From JAXLVB01 sp046329195 (lineage in GTDB: Bacteria; Bacteroidota; Bacteroidia; Cytophagales; Spirosomataceae), in contig JAXLVB010000001.1 in the NCBI GenBank assembly GCA_046329195.1, positions 1,302,001-1,366,000 of the forward strand: a stretch of 64,000 nt of DNA. Reading direction: 5' to 3'. The notes beneath the pieces were generated by a model, which was not told where the DNA came from, searched no databases, and worked only from the letters and a program-made list of their open reading frames with translations. Shown one piece after another: positions 34,580 to 42,759 of this stretch (positions within the stretch are counted from its first letter, which is position 1; every line of letters starts with the position of its first letter). A program made the translations under genes and the position numbers.

Positions 34580-35998
34580 CTAAAGAATCCAACGGAAGAA
34601 GAGGAACAATGTGGCCGCCAGCATAATCGAAACGGGTAGGGTAAGTACCCACGCCATCGCAATGTTACGTACCGTTTTGGGCTGGAGGTTTTTGACCCCT
34701 TTGCTAGCCACCATACTGCCAGCAATCCCCGACGAGAGAATGTGTGTCGTACTTACTGGAAGTTTGTAGAAAGTAGATAGGGCAATGGTAATGGCAGCTA
34801 CCAATTCGGCAGAAGCGCCTTGTGCATAGGTCAAGTGTTGCTTACCGATTTTTTCACCAACGGTTACTACAATTCGTTTCCAGCCAATCATGGTACCTAA
34901 GCCCAACGACAAGGCAATCATAATCAGCACCCAAGTAGGGGCATAATCGGTAAACTTCTTGAGGTTTTTGATTTCGCTGTTTAGGGCATCAGTGTCGTTT
35001 TTGCTGAGGTTGGCTGCACCGCCATCTATGATTTTCTTAACGTTATTACCAATTAACAAAATATCTCTGCGAACTTCTAACCGATTAGCCGTTGGGATCT
35101 TCTCCTGTGCAGTAGAATCGTTGAGTAATGTATTGATGTGAACGATTTCTTTTTTCACATCGGCCAAATGCTTACGATCCGGCCCCGATAGGTTAAACGT
35201 ATCAATTTTCGATACGGTTTGACCAATCTGAACTAAACTCGGTTGTAGTTGCTGAGGGTCAATGTTACTGTCTATGGCAAAGTACGAAGGCACAATGCCA
35301 ATCAGAATCAACATTACCAAACCCACGCCCTTTTGGCCGTCGTTAGAGCCGTGGCCAAAACTCACACCTGTACATGTCAAAATTAACAAGGCTCGAATCC
35401 AAGTGGGCGGTGGGGCGTTTTTCTTAGGTTCTTTAAAAATAGCTTCGGCTTGTTCGTTACCTTTTACAATGCGGCGCAACACGAACATCAAGATGGCGGC
35501 TGCTCCAAAACCCAACAGTGGCGAGAACAAGAGCGAAAGACCGATTTCTCCAGCTTTGCTCCAGTTGACGGCTGATTCGCCAGAAGTGTTTTCAGGCATA
35601 AACGTAAAGGCCAAACCTACGCCCAAAATCGAGCCGATAAGCGTGTGGGAGCTGGAGCTTGGTAGGCCAAAATACCAAGTACCTAAGTTCCAGATAATGG
35701 CACTAAACAACAACGCCAGCACCATAGCGATACTATGATAGACGTTTTGGTCTATGAGCAGTTCTACGGGTAGTAGGTTTACGATACCCATAGCCACCCC
35801 AATTCCACCTGCAAATACCCCCAAGAAATTACAAAAACCCGACCAGATAACGGCTACGTTAGGCTTGAGCGAGTTGGTGTAGATAACGGTGGCTACGGCG
35901 TTGGCCGTATCGTGAAAACCATTCACAAACTCAAATGCACAAGCACATAAGATACAGAAAAAAAGCAATAGGAAAAGGGTAGTATCAAGACCGAACAT
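34580..35998 (-). CDS. PiT-family inorganic phosphate transporter
   Basis: A 472-aa inner-membrane symporter with two homologous halves. The N-terminal half has FVNGFHDTANAVATVI (PiT signature) and YFGLPSSSSHTLIGSILG; the C-terminal half has SFGHGSNDGQKGVG and YKLPVSTTHILSSGIAG. A roughly 120-residue hydrophilic insert (about 235-350) separates them, longer than in E. coli PitA as I recall it. No PhoU-like gene accompanies it. A promoter candidate lies at 36084-36111. Confidence 0.92.
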   Translation of the reverse strand: MFGLDTTLFLLLFFCILCACAFEFVNGFHDTANAVATVIYTNSLKPNVAVIWSGFCNFLGVFAGGIGVAMGIVNLLPVELLIDQNVYHSIAMVLALLFSAIIWNLGTWYFGLPSSSSHTLIGSILGVGLAFTFMPENTSGESAVNWSKAGEIGLSLLFSPLLGFGAAAILMFVLRRIVKGNEQAEAIFKEPKKNAPPPTWIRALLILTCTGVSFGHGSNDGQKGVGLVMLILIGIVPSYFAIDSNIDPQQLQPSLVQIGQTVSKIDTFNLSGPDRKHLADVKKEIVHINTLLNDSTAQEKIPTANRLEVRRDILLIGNNVKKIIDGGAANLSKNDTDALNSEIKNLKKFTDYAPTWVLIMIALSLGLGTMIGWKRIVVTVGEKIGKQHLTYAQGASAELVAAITIALSTFYKLPVSTTHILSSGIAGSMVASKGVKNLQPKTVRNIAMAWVLTLPVSIMLAATLFLFFRWIL

Positions 35999-36083
35999 AA
36001 CGGTGAGGATTAAGTGAACCGCTCAAATGAAGTTAATAATGGTGTTACGAATAGCGAAAAAGCGATTCACCGTAAATTGATTA

Positions 36084-36111
36084 CAAAGGTACATAAAGGT
36101 TATTGTACCAA
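36084..36111 (-). promoter_or_regulatory. Candidate promoter of the phosphate transporter gene
   Basis: Minus-strand TTG (36111-36109), 17 bases, then TACCTTTG (36091-36084), an exact TAnnTTTG match with acceptable spacing, 86 bases upstream of the ATG at 35998. Confidence 0.5.
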
Positions 36112-36132
36112 TATTAAGGAATTGTTAAGAGA

Positions 36133-38265
36133 TTACAAACCATTCACTACAATTCTGATTTTGTAGTAGTCAATCTGGCCGTTGAGGCGGTTAAAAATCT
36201 CAGTCAGCGTGCCCATTTCCTCCAGATTGAGCCCTGCGGCTGCCTGCTGAATAGCTTGACGCTCTGGGTTGGATATAAATTTCTGAACATTAATCGAATG
36301 GCCTTGTTCCCGAAGCTTTAGTAAGTGTCCCAAAATAGTGCCTGTGGTCATTTCTCGTTGCTTGGCTATTTCTTCAATCGTGTAGCCGTCGTTGTAGAGG
36401 TCGTGGGTAACTACGTAGGTAATGCCTTTGATGACCCGAGTTTCGCCTTTAACGGTGTTTTCTTTGGCAAATGACAAGATTTCGTTGATAAACACTTCGC
36501 CATACTTCTCAAACTTCTGCTGCCCCACGCCCGAAATCGCTAACATGGATACCTTGTTGACAGGTTTGTGAATAGACATTTCGGACAGCGTTTGGTCACT
36601 AAACACCACGTAAGGCGGTACACGTTCTCGGTCAGCAATTTGCTTGCGAAGTGTCCGAAGTCGCTCAAACAACTCGTCTTTGAGGATTTCTTTCTTGGTT
36701 TTTTCGGGCGGAACTTCTGCCTCTTGCTGGGCTTTTTTGATTTCGTAAGGTACAAATTCTACCAACGACACGGCCTGCTGCCCTTTTAGGATTTTCCAAC
36801 TGGTTTCGTTGAGTTTAAAACTGTGGCCTTCGTCGTAGGCAATATCCATGGCACCACTGTTAAGCAGTTGCGACAAATAGTCGGCCCACACTTCGCCTTT
36901 GAGGTCTTTGCCAGCCCCAAACGTTTTGAGCTGCTCATAACCGTGCTGAAGAATGGTTCGGTTGTGCGAACCTCTCAAAATGTCAATCAGTGTACCCATC
37001 GCCACTTTTTCGTTCGTACGAGCAATGGCCGACAGGGCTTTTTGAGCCAATACAGTGCCGTCAAATTTCTGCCGTGGGTTTTTGCAAACATCGCAGTTGC
37101 CACAATCTTTTTCAACCGTTTCGTTAAAATAACTCAACAAGATACGGCGGCGGCAAATATCAGCCTCGGCGTATTGTTTCATTCGGTCGAGCTTGGCTCG
37201 GAGCAGTTCTTTTTGTACTTCGGGGGCTTCTGAATTGTTGATAAAATCAGTTTGCGTGATCAAATCGCCGTAGCTATAAAACAGCAAGGTGTCGCTTGGC
37301 ATACCATCTCGGCCTGCTCGCCCGATTTCCTGATAAAAATTCTCAACGTTTTTGGGCAAATTGTAGTGAATCACCCATCGCACGTTCGATTTGTCAATGC
37401 CCATCCCAAAGGCAATGGTCGCTACGATGATTTGGAGGTCATCTTGTAAAAACTGCTCTTGCACCGCCGACCGGTGCGCCGCATCGCAGCCTGCATGGTA
37501 GTGATTGACCTTGAAGCCCATTTTTTTCAAACTTTCAGCGACCGATTCGGTGGTTTTGCGGGCCAAACAATAAATGATGCCTGCTTGGTTTTGATGTCGA
37601 AGCAAAAACGATTGGATGACTTGCAGACGCTTGCGCCCAGGCAATACGCTGAGACTCAAATTGGGCCGGTCAAACGAGGCAGTAAACACGGTGGCGTCAG
37701 GAACACCCAATTGTATCAGGATGTCTTTGCGAGTCACCCGGTCGGCAGTGGCAGTAAGCGCCACCACAGGCACCTCCGGAAACTCATTTTTCAGGACGTT
37801 GAGTTGGGTGTATTCGGGGCGAAAATCATGCCCCCAAAACGACACACAGTGGGCCTCATCAATGGCGAAGAGGTTGATATGCAAGCGCTTAATGAAATCC
37901 AGATAGCTAGGGGTAAACAGTTTTTCGGGCGAAATGTACAGGAGTTTAATCTGCCCCGCTTCGCATTGCCGTTCCAGTTCGTATTGTTCCCTTGACGATA
38001 ACGTGCTGTTGAGATAAGCTGCCGTGATGCCATTGCCTTTGAGGGCTTCTACTTGGTCTTTCATGAGCGCAATCAAGGGCGAAATCACAATAGCCATGCC
38101 CTCCATTACCATAGCTGGCACCTGAAAACAGAGCGATTTTCCCCCACCCGTGGGCATCAGCACCAAGCAATCTTGTTGCTTCAGAATGGTGTTGATAATA
38201 TCGGCCTGTAACGGACGGAAGGTGTCGTAGCCAAAATATTGTTTGAGAACTTGTTCTTTGGTCAC
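36133..38265 (-). CDS. recQ: ATP-dependent DNA helicase RecQ (full-length type)
   Basis: A 710-aa 3'-5' helicase for recombination and replication-fork repair. Motifs: the Q-motif FRPLQADIIN, Walker A MPTGGGKSLCFQ, DEAH box AIDEAHCVSFWGHDFRPEY, TATAD, IIYCLARK, GFKVNHYHAG, IGRAGRDG. The zinc-binding part (CRRRILLSYF with CGNCDVC) and winged helix follow, then an HRDC domain (about 535-610, FERLRTLRKQIADRE) and a C-terminal helical HTH_40-like region (YTIEEIAKQREMT). The start ATG is at 38265. A second, shorter RecQ-type protein is encoded at 58362. Confidence 0.95.
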   Translation of the reverse strand: MTKEQVLKQYFGYDTFRPLQADIINTILKQQDCLVLMPTGGGKSLCFQVPAMVMEGMAIVISPLIALMKDQVEALKGNGITAAYLNSTLSSREQYELERQCEAGQIKLLYISPEKLFTPSYLDFIKRLHINLFAIDEAHCVSFWGHDFRPEYTQLNVLKNEFPEVPVVALTATADRVTRKDILIQLGVPDATVFTASFDRPNLSLSVLPGRKRLQVIQSFLLRHQNQAGIIYCLARKTTESVAESLKKMGFKVNHYHAGCDAAHRSAVQEQFLQDDLQIIVATIAFGMGIDKSNVRWVIHYNLPKNVENFYQEIGRAGRDGMPSDTLLFYSYGDLITQTDFINNSEAPEVQKELLRAKLDRMKQYAEADICRRRILLSYFNETVEKDCGNCDVCKNPRQKFDGTVLAQKALSAIARTNEKVAMGTLIDILRGSHNRTILQHGYEQLKTFGAGKDLKGEVWADYLSQLLNSGAMDIAYDEGHSFKLNETSWKILKGQQAVSLVEFVPYEIKKAQQEAEVPPEKTKKEILKDELFERLRTLRKQIADRERVPPYVVFSDQTLSEMSIHKPVNKVSMLAISGVGQQKFEKYGEVFINEILSFAKENTVKGETRVIKGITYVVTHDLYNDGYTIEEIAKQREMTTGTILGHLLKLREQGHSINVQKFISNPERQAIQQAAAGLNLEEMGTLTEIFNRLNGQIDYYKIRIVVNGL

Positions 38266-38341
38266 AGATAATAAAAAATTATATTATCATACAAAGATGC
38301 AAAGTTTATCAGTGTGTAAAAATCAAATTTATGTAGTAATC

Positions 38342-38367
38342 CCAAGTGACTTGGTGCATTCAATGCA
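38342..38367. repeat. Two abutting short palindromes
   Basis: CCAAGTGACTTGG (38342-38354) and TGCATTCAATGCA (38355-38367) are each perfect 6-bp inverted repeats around one base, directly adjacent. They could be operator half-sites or remains of a mobile element; no protein match can be assigned. Confidence 0.5.
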
Positions 38368-38505
38368 ACTTCTTGATTATTAGCTTTTTGATGATTTATA
38401 GTTATGGTGACTCCAGCTTACAAGAGGCTTTTAGGTTTACTAGAAGCTAATTTATTGGGCAGACAACGTGGATAACTGTTTAACTTAATCAGTTTAGCTA
38501 AACAA

Positions 38506-38550
38506 AAATAAGGCTAGACTATACTGGCCAAGTACGGTCTAACCTTATTT
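38506..38550. terminator. Long hairpin, possible bidirectional terminator
   Basis: AAATAAGGCTAGAC (38506-38519) pairs with GTCTAACCTTATTT (38537-38550) with one C·A mismatch; loop 17 bases. The A/T-rich outer ends fit a terminator for the lipoprotein operon on the minus strand, about 250 bases past its stop, although the T-run is weak. Confidence 0.5.
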
Positions 38551-38800
38551 ACAAATAGCTACTTAGTTAGAAATTGTCAACAAAGTTGCCTTGTCTTTTC
38601 GTACTTTTTCTAACGCAACTATCCCAATAATGGGTTTTTGAATTTAAGTAATTGATTGTCAGTACATTACAAGAAATCAATAAACTACTTAACTATCTCA
38701 TAATCAATGTGTTAATGAAATTTTCGCCCATTATCGGGATAAACGCCAAAAATATTAACTACGAATGGTTGCGAAAAGTAGAGGCCTCCCATAATGGTCA

Positions 38801-39589
38801 CTATCGGGTTGATAAGACTTTGAGTTTTTGCCGAAATATCTTTTTCTCATTTATGATTTTTTCTAATGATTCTTTCAGCATTTTTTTAGATTCAACTCCT
38901 AAATGTTCTGAATTTGTATTTGGAGTTGGCCCGAAAAAAATAAAATACTGTTTTTCTGCTTCATTAAAAAAAGGGTCATTTTCATATTTAGTCAGTAATT
39001 TTTTAGACTCATCTTGAATTCTTGATTTTGACCAATATCCATTTAGTTTTTCTAAACAATAATACAATAACGGTATATTACGGCAATTGGTAGATAACAG
39101 TTCTTCAGTATAAAATGCTATATTTTTTATACTTTTGCTATCATCTTTTGCGAGTAATTCCATGTCTTGCAAAATTACTTGAGACGCATACTGCCTATAT
39201 GAATTAAGTAAAGGCGATGGCTTTTTCTGAAGAACAAAAGCTTTATATCGTTGGTCTGCTTGCTCTAATGTCACCGTCTGTTTCCAAGTGGGCAGCAATG
39301 GTTCTGGCGCAAAACCTCCCGATTCATAGAAAGAAAACACTTTTTGTTGAAGCTCATGTTTATTAGTAAGACCCATCTGGGTAGCACTTGGGCGTTCGAC
39401 AATATGGTTGCTGATTTTTTGAAAATCATATTTTATTACTTCTTGTTTTTTTAACTGAGCCGATAATTGCAATGAATTTGCTTGATTTGTCGTGGCTGAA
39501 TTATCACCTGATATTTCATTAACATTTTGTTGAACGTCACAGCTAATGAGTGTTGTTATTAAACAACTATATAGTATATAGGGTTTCAT
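38801..39589 (-). CDS. Lipoprotein of unknown function
   Basis: A 262-aa protein I do not recognise. It has a lipoprotein signal with lipobox ...TLISC (Cys17), a Ser/Asn/Gln-rich linker to about residue 45, then a mostly helical, Lys- and Gln-rich domain with segments such as LEQADQRYKAFVLQKK and FNEAEKQYFIFFG. Codon choice is AT-rich, unlike flanking recQ and uvrB, suggesting recent acquisition. It lies 32 bases after the small cysteine-rich peptide gene on the same strand and is probably co-transcribed with it. Confidence 0.7.
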   Translation of the reverse strand: MKPYILYSCLITTLISCDVQQNVNEISGDNSATTNQANSLQLSAQLKKQEVIKYDFQKISNHIVERPSATQMGLTNKHELQQKVFSFYESGGFAPEPLLPTWKQTVTLEQADQRYKAFVLQKKPSPLLNSYRQYASQVILQDMELLAKDDSKSIKNIAFYTEELLSTNCRNIPLLYYCLEKLNGYWSKSRIQDESKKLLTKYENDPFFNEAEKQYFIFFGPTPNTNSEHLGVESKKMLKESLEKIINEKKIFRQKLKVLSTR

Positions 39590-39621
39590 TTTGGGGATAA
39601 TTTAAAGTTTAGATAGAAACA

Positions 39622-39888
39622 TTAACAGCTTATAACACCAGAGTCATAAGCGGCACAGTAACCAGCGGCTTCTTGGTTTGAAACATAATTAGATGCGATT
39701 ACAACTTCAGTTCCCCACAAACTAAAAGACATCTCAAAATAGGCAGCACCTGCAGTTGGATTGTAACAGTCGTTGTTTGAGGTAAAATAACTGTATTGGA
39801 TAATTCCGCAAGAACAATTGCAATACCCTGCCAGAGCCATCTGAGTAGTTGATACGAGAAGACACAGAATTAATATCAGTTTTTTCAC
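39622..39888 (-). CDS. Small secreted six-cysteine protein of unknown function
   Basis: An 88-aa product with a clear Sec signal peptide (KKLILILCLLVSTTQMALA, cleavage after about residue 20) and a mature part of about 67 residues containing six cysteines: 23, 25 and 27 (YCNCSCG), 41, 78, and 88, which is the last residue. The mature peptide is rich in Tyr, Ser, Asn and Gly. Such a pattern fits a disulfide-stabilised exported peptide, but I know no family for it. It lies between a LuxR-type protein gene and the lipoprotein gene, all on the minus strand and AT-rich. Confidence 0.65.
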   Translation of the reverse strand: MKKLILILCLLVSTTQMALAGYCNCSCGIIQYSYFTSNNDCYNPTAGAAYFEMSFSLWGTEVVIASNYVSNQEAAGYCAAYDSGVISC

Positions 39889-39998
39889 TTGTTTTCAGAA
39901 AATTAGATAGATACGCCTACTCTTTTACAGGCTTTTGGGCATCCGCCTTGCTGTTTGAACAACAAGACAAAGGTCAAGAAGAGAGTAAACAAAGTCAA

Positions 39999-40045
39999 TA
40001 CTCCTTTGGGAGTAATTTGGGAGTAGAAAAGGAGTATTTTTACTC
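39999..40045. repeat. Phased GGAGTA repeats upstream of the cysteine-rich peptide gene
   Basis: GGGAGTA at 40008, GGGAGTA at 40019 and AGGAGTA at 40030 repeat with an exact 11-base period, about one helical turn; an inverted copy TACTCC lies at 39999-40004 and TACTC at 40041-40045. The array sits at the 3' end of the LuxR-type gene and 110-160 bases upstream of the peptide gene, a natural operator position. Confidence 0.55.
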
Positions 40046-40381
40046 TTTTTTCATCTTACTCACCCATATAAGCAGTTTTCGGATAGCTAATTTGCTATGT
40101 ATCCCCAATTTTTTGTAAGCGTTTTTCCGATGGCACTTTACCGTTTTTTCGGAGATATACAGGCAGGCAGCAATTTCTTTATTAGTCAAATCATCAGCAG
40201 CAAGTTGTATGATTTTGCGCTCTTGGGTTGTTAGTACATCAATGTCAATATCAGGTAGGGTAGGAGCTACAAGATTTTTTGTTGGGGGGGGTAATTTGTT
40301 GATTTTCAAGTTTTTATGATTAAGGGTGTGGGCGAATAGAAAAAATGTCGTAAAAATAAATAATATGGTTAGATATTTCAT
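40040..40381 (-). CDS. Membrane-anchored LuxR-type helix-turn-helix protein
   Basis: A 113-aa protein with one N-terminal hydrophobic helix (YLTILFIFTTFFLFA, about 3-17), a basic and proline-containing linker, and a C-terminal GerE/LuxR DNA-binding domain (about 50-108: LTTQERKIIQLAADDLTNKE, IAACLYISEKTVKCHRKNAY). Lys and His after the helix favour a cytoplasmic C-terminus. No receiver or sensor domain is present. It may be a minimal membrane-tethered regulator or the remnant of the longer TPR-membrane-LuxR proteins common in Bacteroidota. It starts 59 bases after the uvrB stop and precedes the peptide and lipoprotein genes. Confidence 0.75.
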   Translation of the reverse strand: MKYLTILFIFTTFFLFAHTLNHKNLKINKLPPPTKNLVAPTLPDIDIDVLTTQERKIIQLAADDLTNKEIAACLYISEKTVKCHRKNAYKKLGIHSKLAIRKLLIWVSKMKKE

Positions 40382-40440
40382 AGCGTAAAAACACCTGATT
40401 TTATTAAGATTTCTCCATTTTTTATGGATGTAAACAAAAT

Positions 40441-42543
40441 TTACTCAATTCGTTTTTTGAGGGCCGTGAGTTCGTCACGGAGGCGAGCGGCTACCAAGAA
40501 ATCCAATTCTTTGGCGGCTCGTTCCATGTCGGCTTGTACTCGTTGAATCTGTTTTTGAATCTCAGTTTTATCCATGTAAGCCACCACTGGGTCGGCGGCG
40601 AGTTGTAGCTCTTCTTTTTCGACATAATAACTCCGCTTAGGCTTGCCCATGACATCGGCAATGGAGGTTTGCTCCAAAATCGCCTCTTTGGACTTCAACA
40701 CCGTTTTGGGCGTAATGCCGTGGACTCGGTTGTATTCCATCTGGATACTGCGGCGGCGGTTGGTTTCATCAATGGCTTTTTGCATGGAGCCTGTCATAGT
40801 GTCGGCATACATCAACACCTTGCCTTGCTCGTTACGAGCTGCCCGCCCAATGGTCTGAATCAGCGAGCGAATATCTCGCAAGAAGCCTTCTTTGTCGGCA
40901 TCCATAATGGCCACCAACGATACTTCGGGTAGGTCTAGGCCCTCTCGCAAGAGGTTTACCCCCACCAGTACATCAATCACCCCAAGGCGCAATTCTCGTA
41001 AAATCTCGACCCGTTCCAGCGCTTTTACCTCTGAGTGAATATAACGGCACTTAATGCCCACTCGGTCTAAGTACTTGCTGAGTTCTTCGGCCATGCGCTT
41101 GGTGAGCGTGGTGATGAGGACTCGTTCTTGGCGCTCTACTCGAACGTGTACCTCTTCCAACAAGTCATCAATTTGGTTGAGACTGGGGCGCACTTCTATT
41201 TCGGGGTCAAGCAAGCCTGTGGGGCGAATAATCTGCTCTACAATCACACCTTCGGAGCGTCGTAGCTCATAGTCGGCGGGAGTTGCACTCACAAAGATGA
41301 TTTGCCCGGCCATTTGTTCAAATTCCATAAACGTGAGCGGGCGATTGTCTAAGGCACTCGGCAGGCGGAAACCATAGTCCACCAAGGCTTCTTTGCGAGA
41401 GCGGTCGCCGCCCCACATGGCTCTGATTTGTGGGATGGTCACGTGGCTTTCGTCCACCACCAACAAATAGTCTTCTGGGAAAAAGTCGAGCAAGCAGAAG
41501 GGGCGTTGGCCAGGCTGGCGGCGGTCAAAATACCGAGAGTAGTTTTCGATTCCAGAGCAGTAGCCCAGTTCTCGCATCATTTCCATATCAAACTCGGTGC
41601 GTTCTCGAATCCGAGCCGCTTCAAGCAGACGCCCTTCAAACTCAAAGTACTTGATTTGCTCTACCAAATCGTCTTGGATTTCGTGAATGGCCATATTGAG
41701 GACATCTCGACCTGTCACAAACAGATTGGCAGGGAAAATGGCAATCATTTTTTCGTGACCGAGCGACTTGCCCGTGCGAGGGTCTATGCGCTGGATGGCC
41801 TCGATTTCGTCACCAAAAAAGATAATCCGATACCCGTAGTCGGCGTAGGGGAGGTGGATGTCCACCGTATCGCCTTTGACTCGGAAGGTACCCCGCATAA
41901 ATTCGGCCTCGGTGCGGGCGTACAGGATTTCGACCAAACGATACAAAAACTGGTTTCTGCTGATGATTTCGCCTACGCCCACCCGAACAATGCTTCGCCG
42001 AAACTCGTCGGGGTTGCCCATGCCATAAATGCACGATACCGAAGCCACCACAATCACGTCTCGTCGCCCCGACATCAGCGACGACGTAGCCGACAGGCGC
42101 AGTTTATCAATTTCTTGGTTGATGGCTAAGTCTTTCTCAATATAGGTATTGGTCGAGGCAATGTAGGCTTCGGGCTGGTAGTAGTCGTAATAGCTAATAA
42201 AATACTCTACGGCATTGTCAGGAAAAAACTGCTTGAATTCGCCATAGAGTTGAGCCGCCAAGGTTTTGTTGTGGCTCAATACGAGCGTAGGGCGATTGAG
42301 TTGAGCAATTACGTTGGCCACTGTAAACGTCTTGCCAGAGCCAGTTACACCGAGCAGCACTTGAGCGGGTTCTTGTCGTTCAATGCCTTCTATCAACTGC
42401 CGAATCGCCTTGGGCTGGTCGCCGGTAGGCTCGTAGTCAGAGGTAAGGTTAAAGCGACTTTCTGAGAATGATTTTTCTTCTGAACTGGCATCATTGGTGA
42501 TAAGACGCTGGGCATTGTTGAGTGGTAACGACGGGTTTTCCAT
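40441..42543 (-). CDS. uvrB: UvrABC excinuclease subunit B
   Basis: Damage-verifying helicase-like subunit of nucleotide excision repair. The 700-aa protein has the N-terminal YEPTGDQPKAI, Walker A GVTGSGKTFTVANV, the beta-hairpin region ISYYDYYQPEAYI, VDESHVTIPQIRAMW, VGVNLLREGLDLPEVSLVA and QTIGRAARN, and a C-terminal UVR domain (about 660-700, QIQRVQADMERAAKELDF). About 30 residues precede the usual start; no later ATG fits, so ATG 42543 is kept. Confidence 0.97.
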   Translation of the reverse strand: MENPSLPLNNAQRLITNDASSEEKSFSESRFNLTSDYEPTGDQPKAIRQLIEGIERQEPAQVLLGVTGSGKTFTVANVIAQLNRPTLVLSHNKTLAAQLYGEFKQFFPDNAVEYFISYYDYYQPEAYIASTNTYIEKDLAINQEIDKLRLSATSSLMSGRRDVIVVASVSCIYGMGNPDEFRRSIVRVGVGEIISRNQFLYRLVEILYARTEAEFMRGTFRVKGDTVDIHLPYADYGYRIIFFGDEIEAIQRIDPRTGKSLGHEKMIAIFPANLFVTGRDVLNMAIHEIQDDLVEQIKYFEFEGRLLEAARIRERTEFDMEMMRELGYCSGIENYSRYFDRRQPGQRPFCLLDFFPEDYLLVVDESHVTIPQIRAMWGGDRSRKEALVDYGFRLPSALDNRPLTFMEFEQMAGQIIFVSATPADYELRRSEGVIVEQIIRPTGLLDPEIEVRPSLNQIDDLLEEVHVRVERQERVLITTLTKRMAEELSKYLDRVGIKCRYIHSEVKALERVEILRELRLGVIDVLVGVNLLREGLDLPEVSLVAIMDADKEGFLRDIRSLIQTIGRAARNEQGKVLMYADTMTGSMQKAIDETNRRRSIQMEYNRVHGITPKTVLKSKEAILEQTSIADVMGKPKRSYYVEKEELQLAADPVVAYMDKTEIQKQIQRVQADMERAAKELDFLVAARLRDELTALKKRIE

Positions 42544-42615
42544 GGGCTTAAGTGGTCATTGAGCAAACAGGTAAAATTAGTAATTTTTTAGCTCATCACA
42601 AAGACGAGCCATAAA

Positions 42616-42651
42616 AACGAAAAACCTCTAAGACAATCGCCCCAGAGGTTT
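42616..42651 (-). terminator. Terminator after the TMTC-like genes
   Basis: Read on the minus strand, AAACCTCT (42651-42644) pairs with AGAGGTTT (42629-42622), loop 14 bases, followed by TTCGTTTTTA. It lies about 110 bases past the stop of the second TMTC-like gene and before uvrB. Confidence 0.6.
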
Positions 42652-42759
42652 AACCCAATAACCAAATATTAGTATGAAGGATGATGGCTTGCGCCAAAAC
42701 CCACTGGCAAAGTTCGTAGAAAAGTACAAAAAATACTAGGTTATAGTAAGTTTTTGTGC

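Larger units (their letters stand above)
38266..38800. other. AT-rich intergenic region with palindromes
   Basis: These 535 bases upstream of recQ and downstream of the lipoprotein gene are clearly AT-richer than the surroundings. They hold two abutting palindromes (38342-38367) and a long hairpin (38506-38550), listed separately. No reliable gene is seen on either strand; a plus-strand open frame starting at 38652 runs antisense into the lipoprotein gene and lacks coding character. Confidence 0.5.

Noticed and set aside
37459..37995. 178-codon plus-strand open frame and others nearby
   Set aside because: They are antisense to recQ and track its codon pattern; no independent coding evidence.
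38652..39017. 121-codon plus-strand open frame at the edge of the AT-rich region
   Set aside because: More than half is antisense to the lipoprotein gene; the rest has no motif or start context.
41428..42129. 233-codon open frame on the plus strand
   Set aside because: It lies wholly antisense to uvrB, has no recognisable motif, and arises from the codon bias of uvrB.
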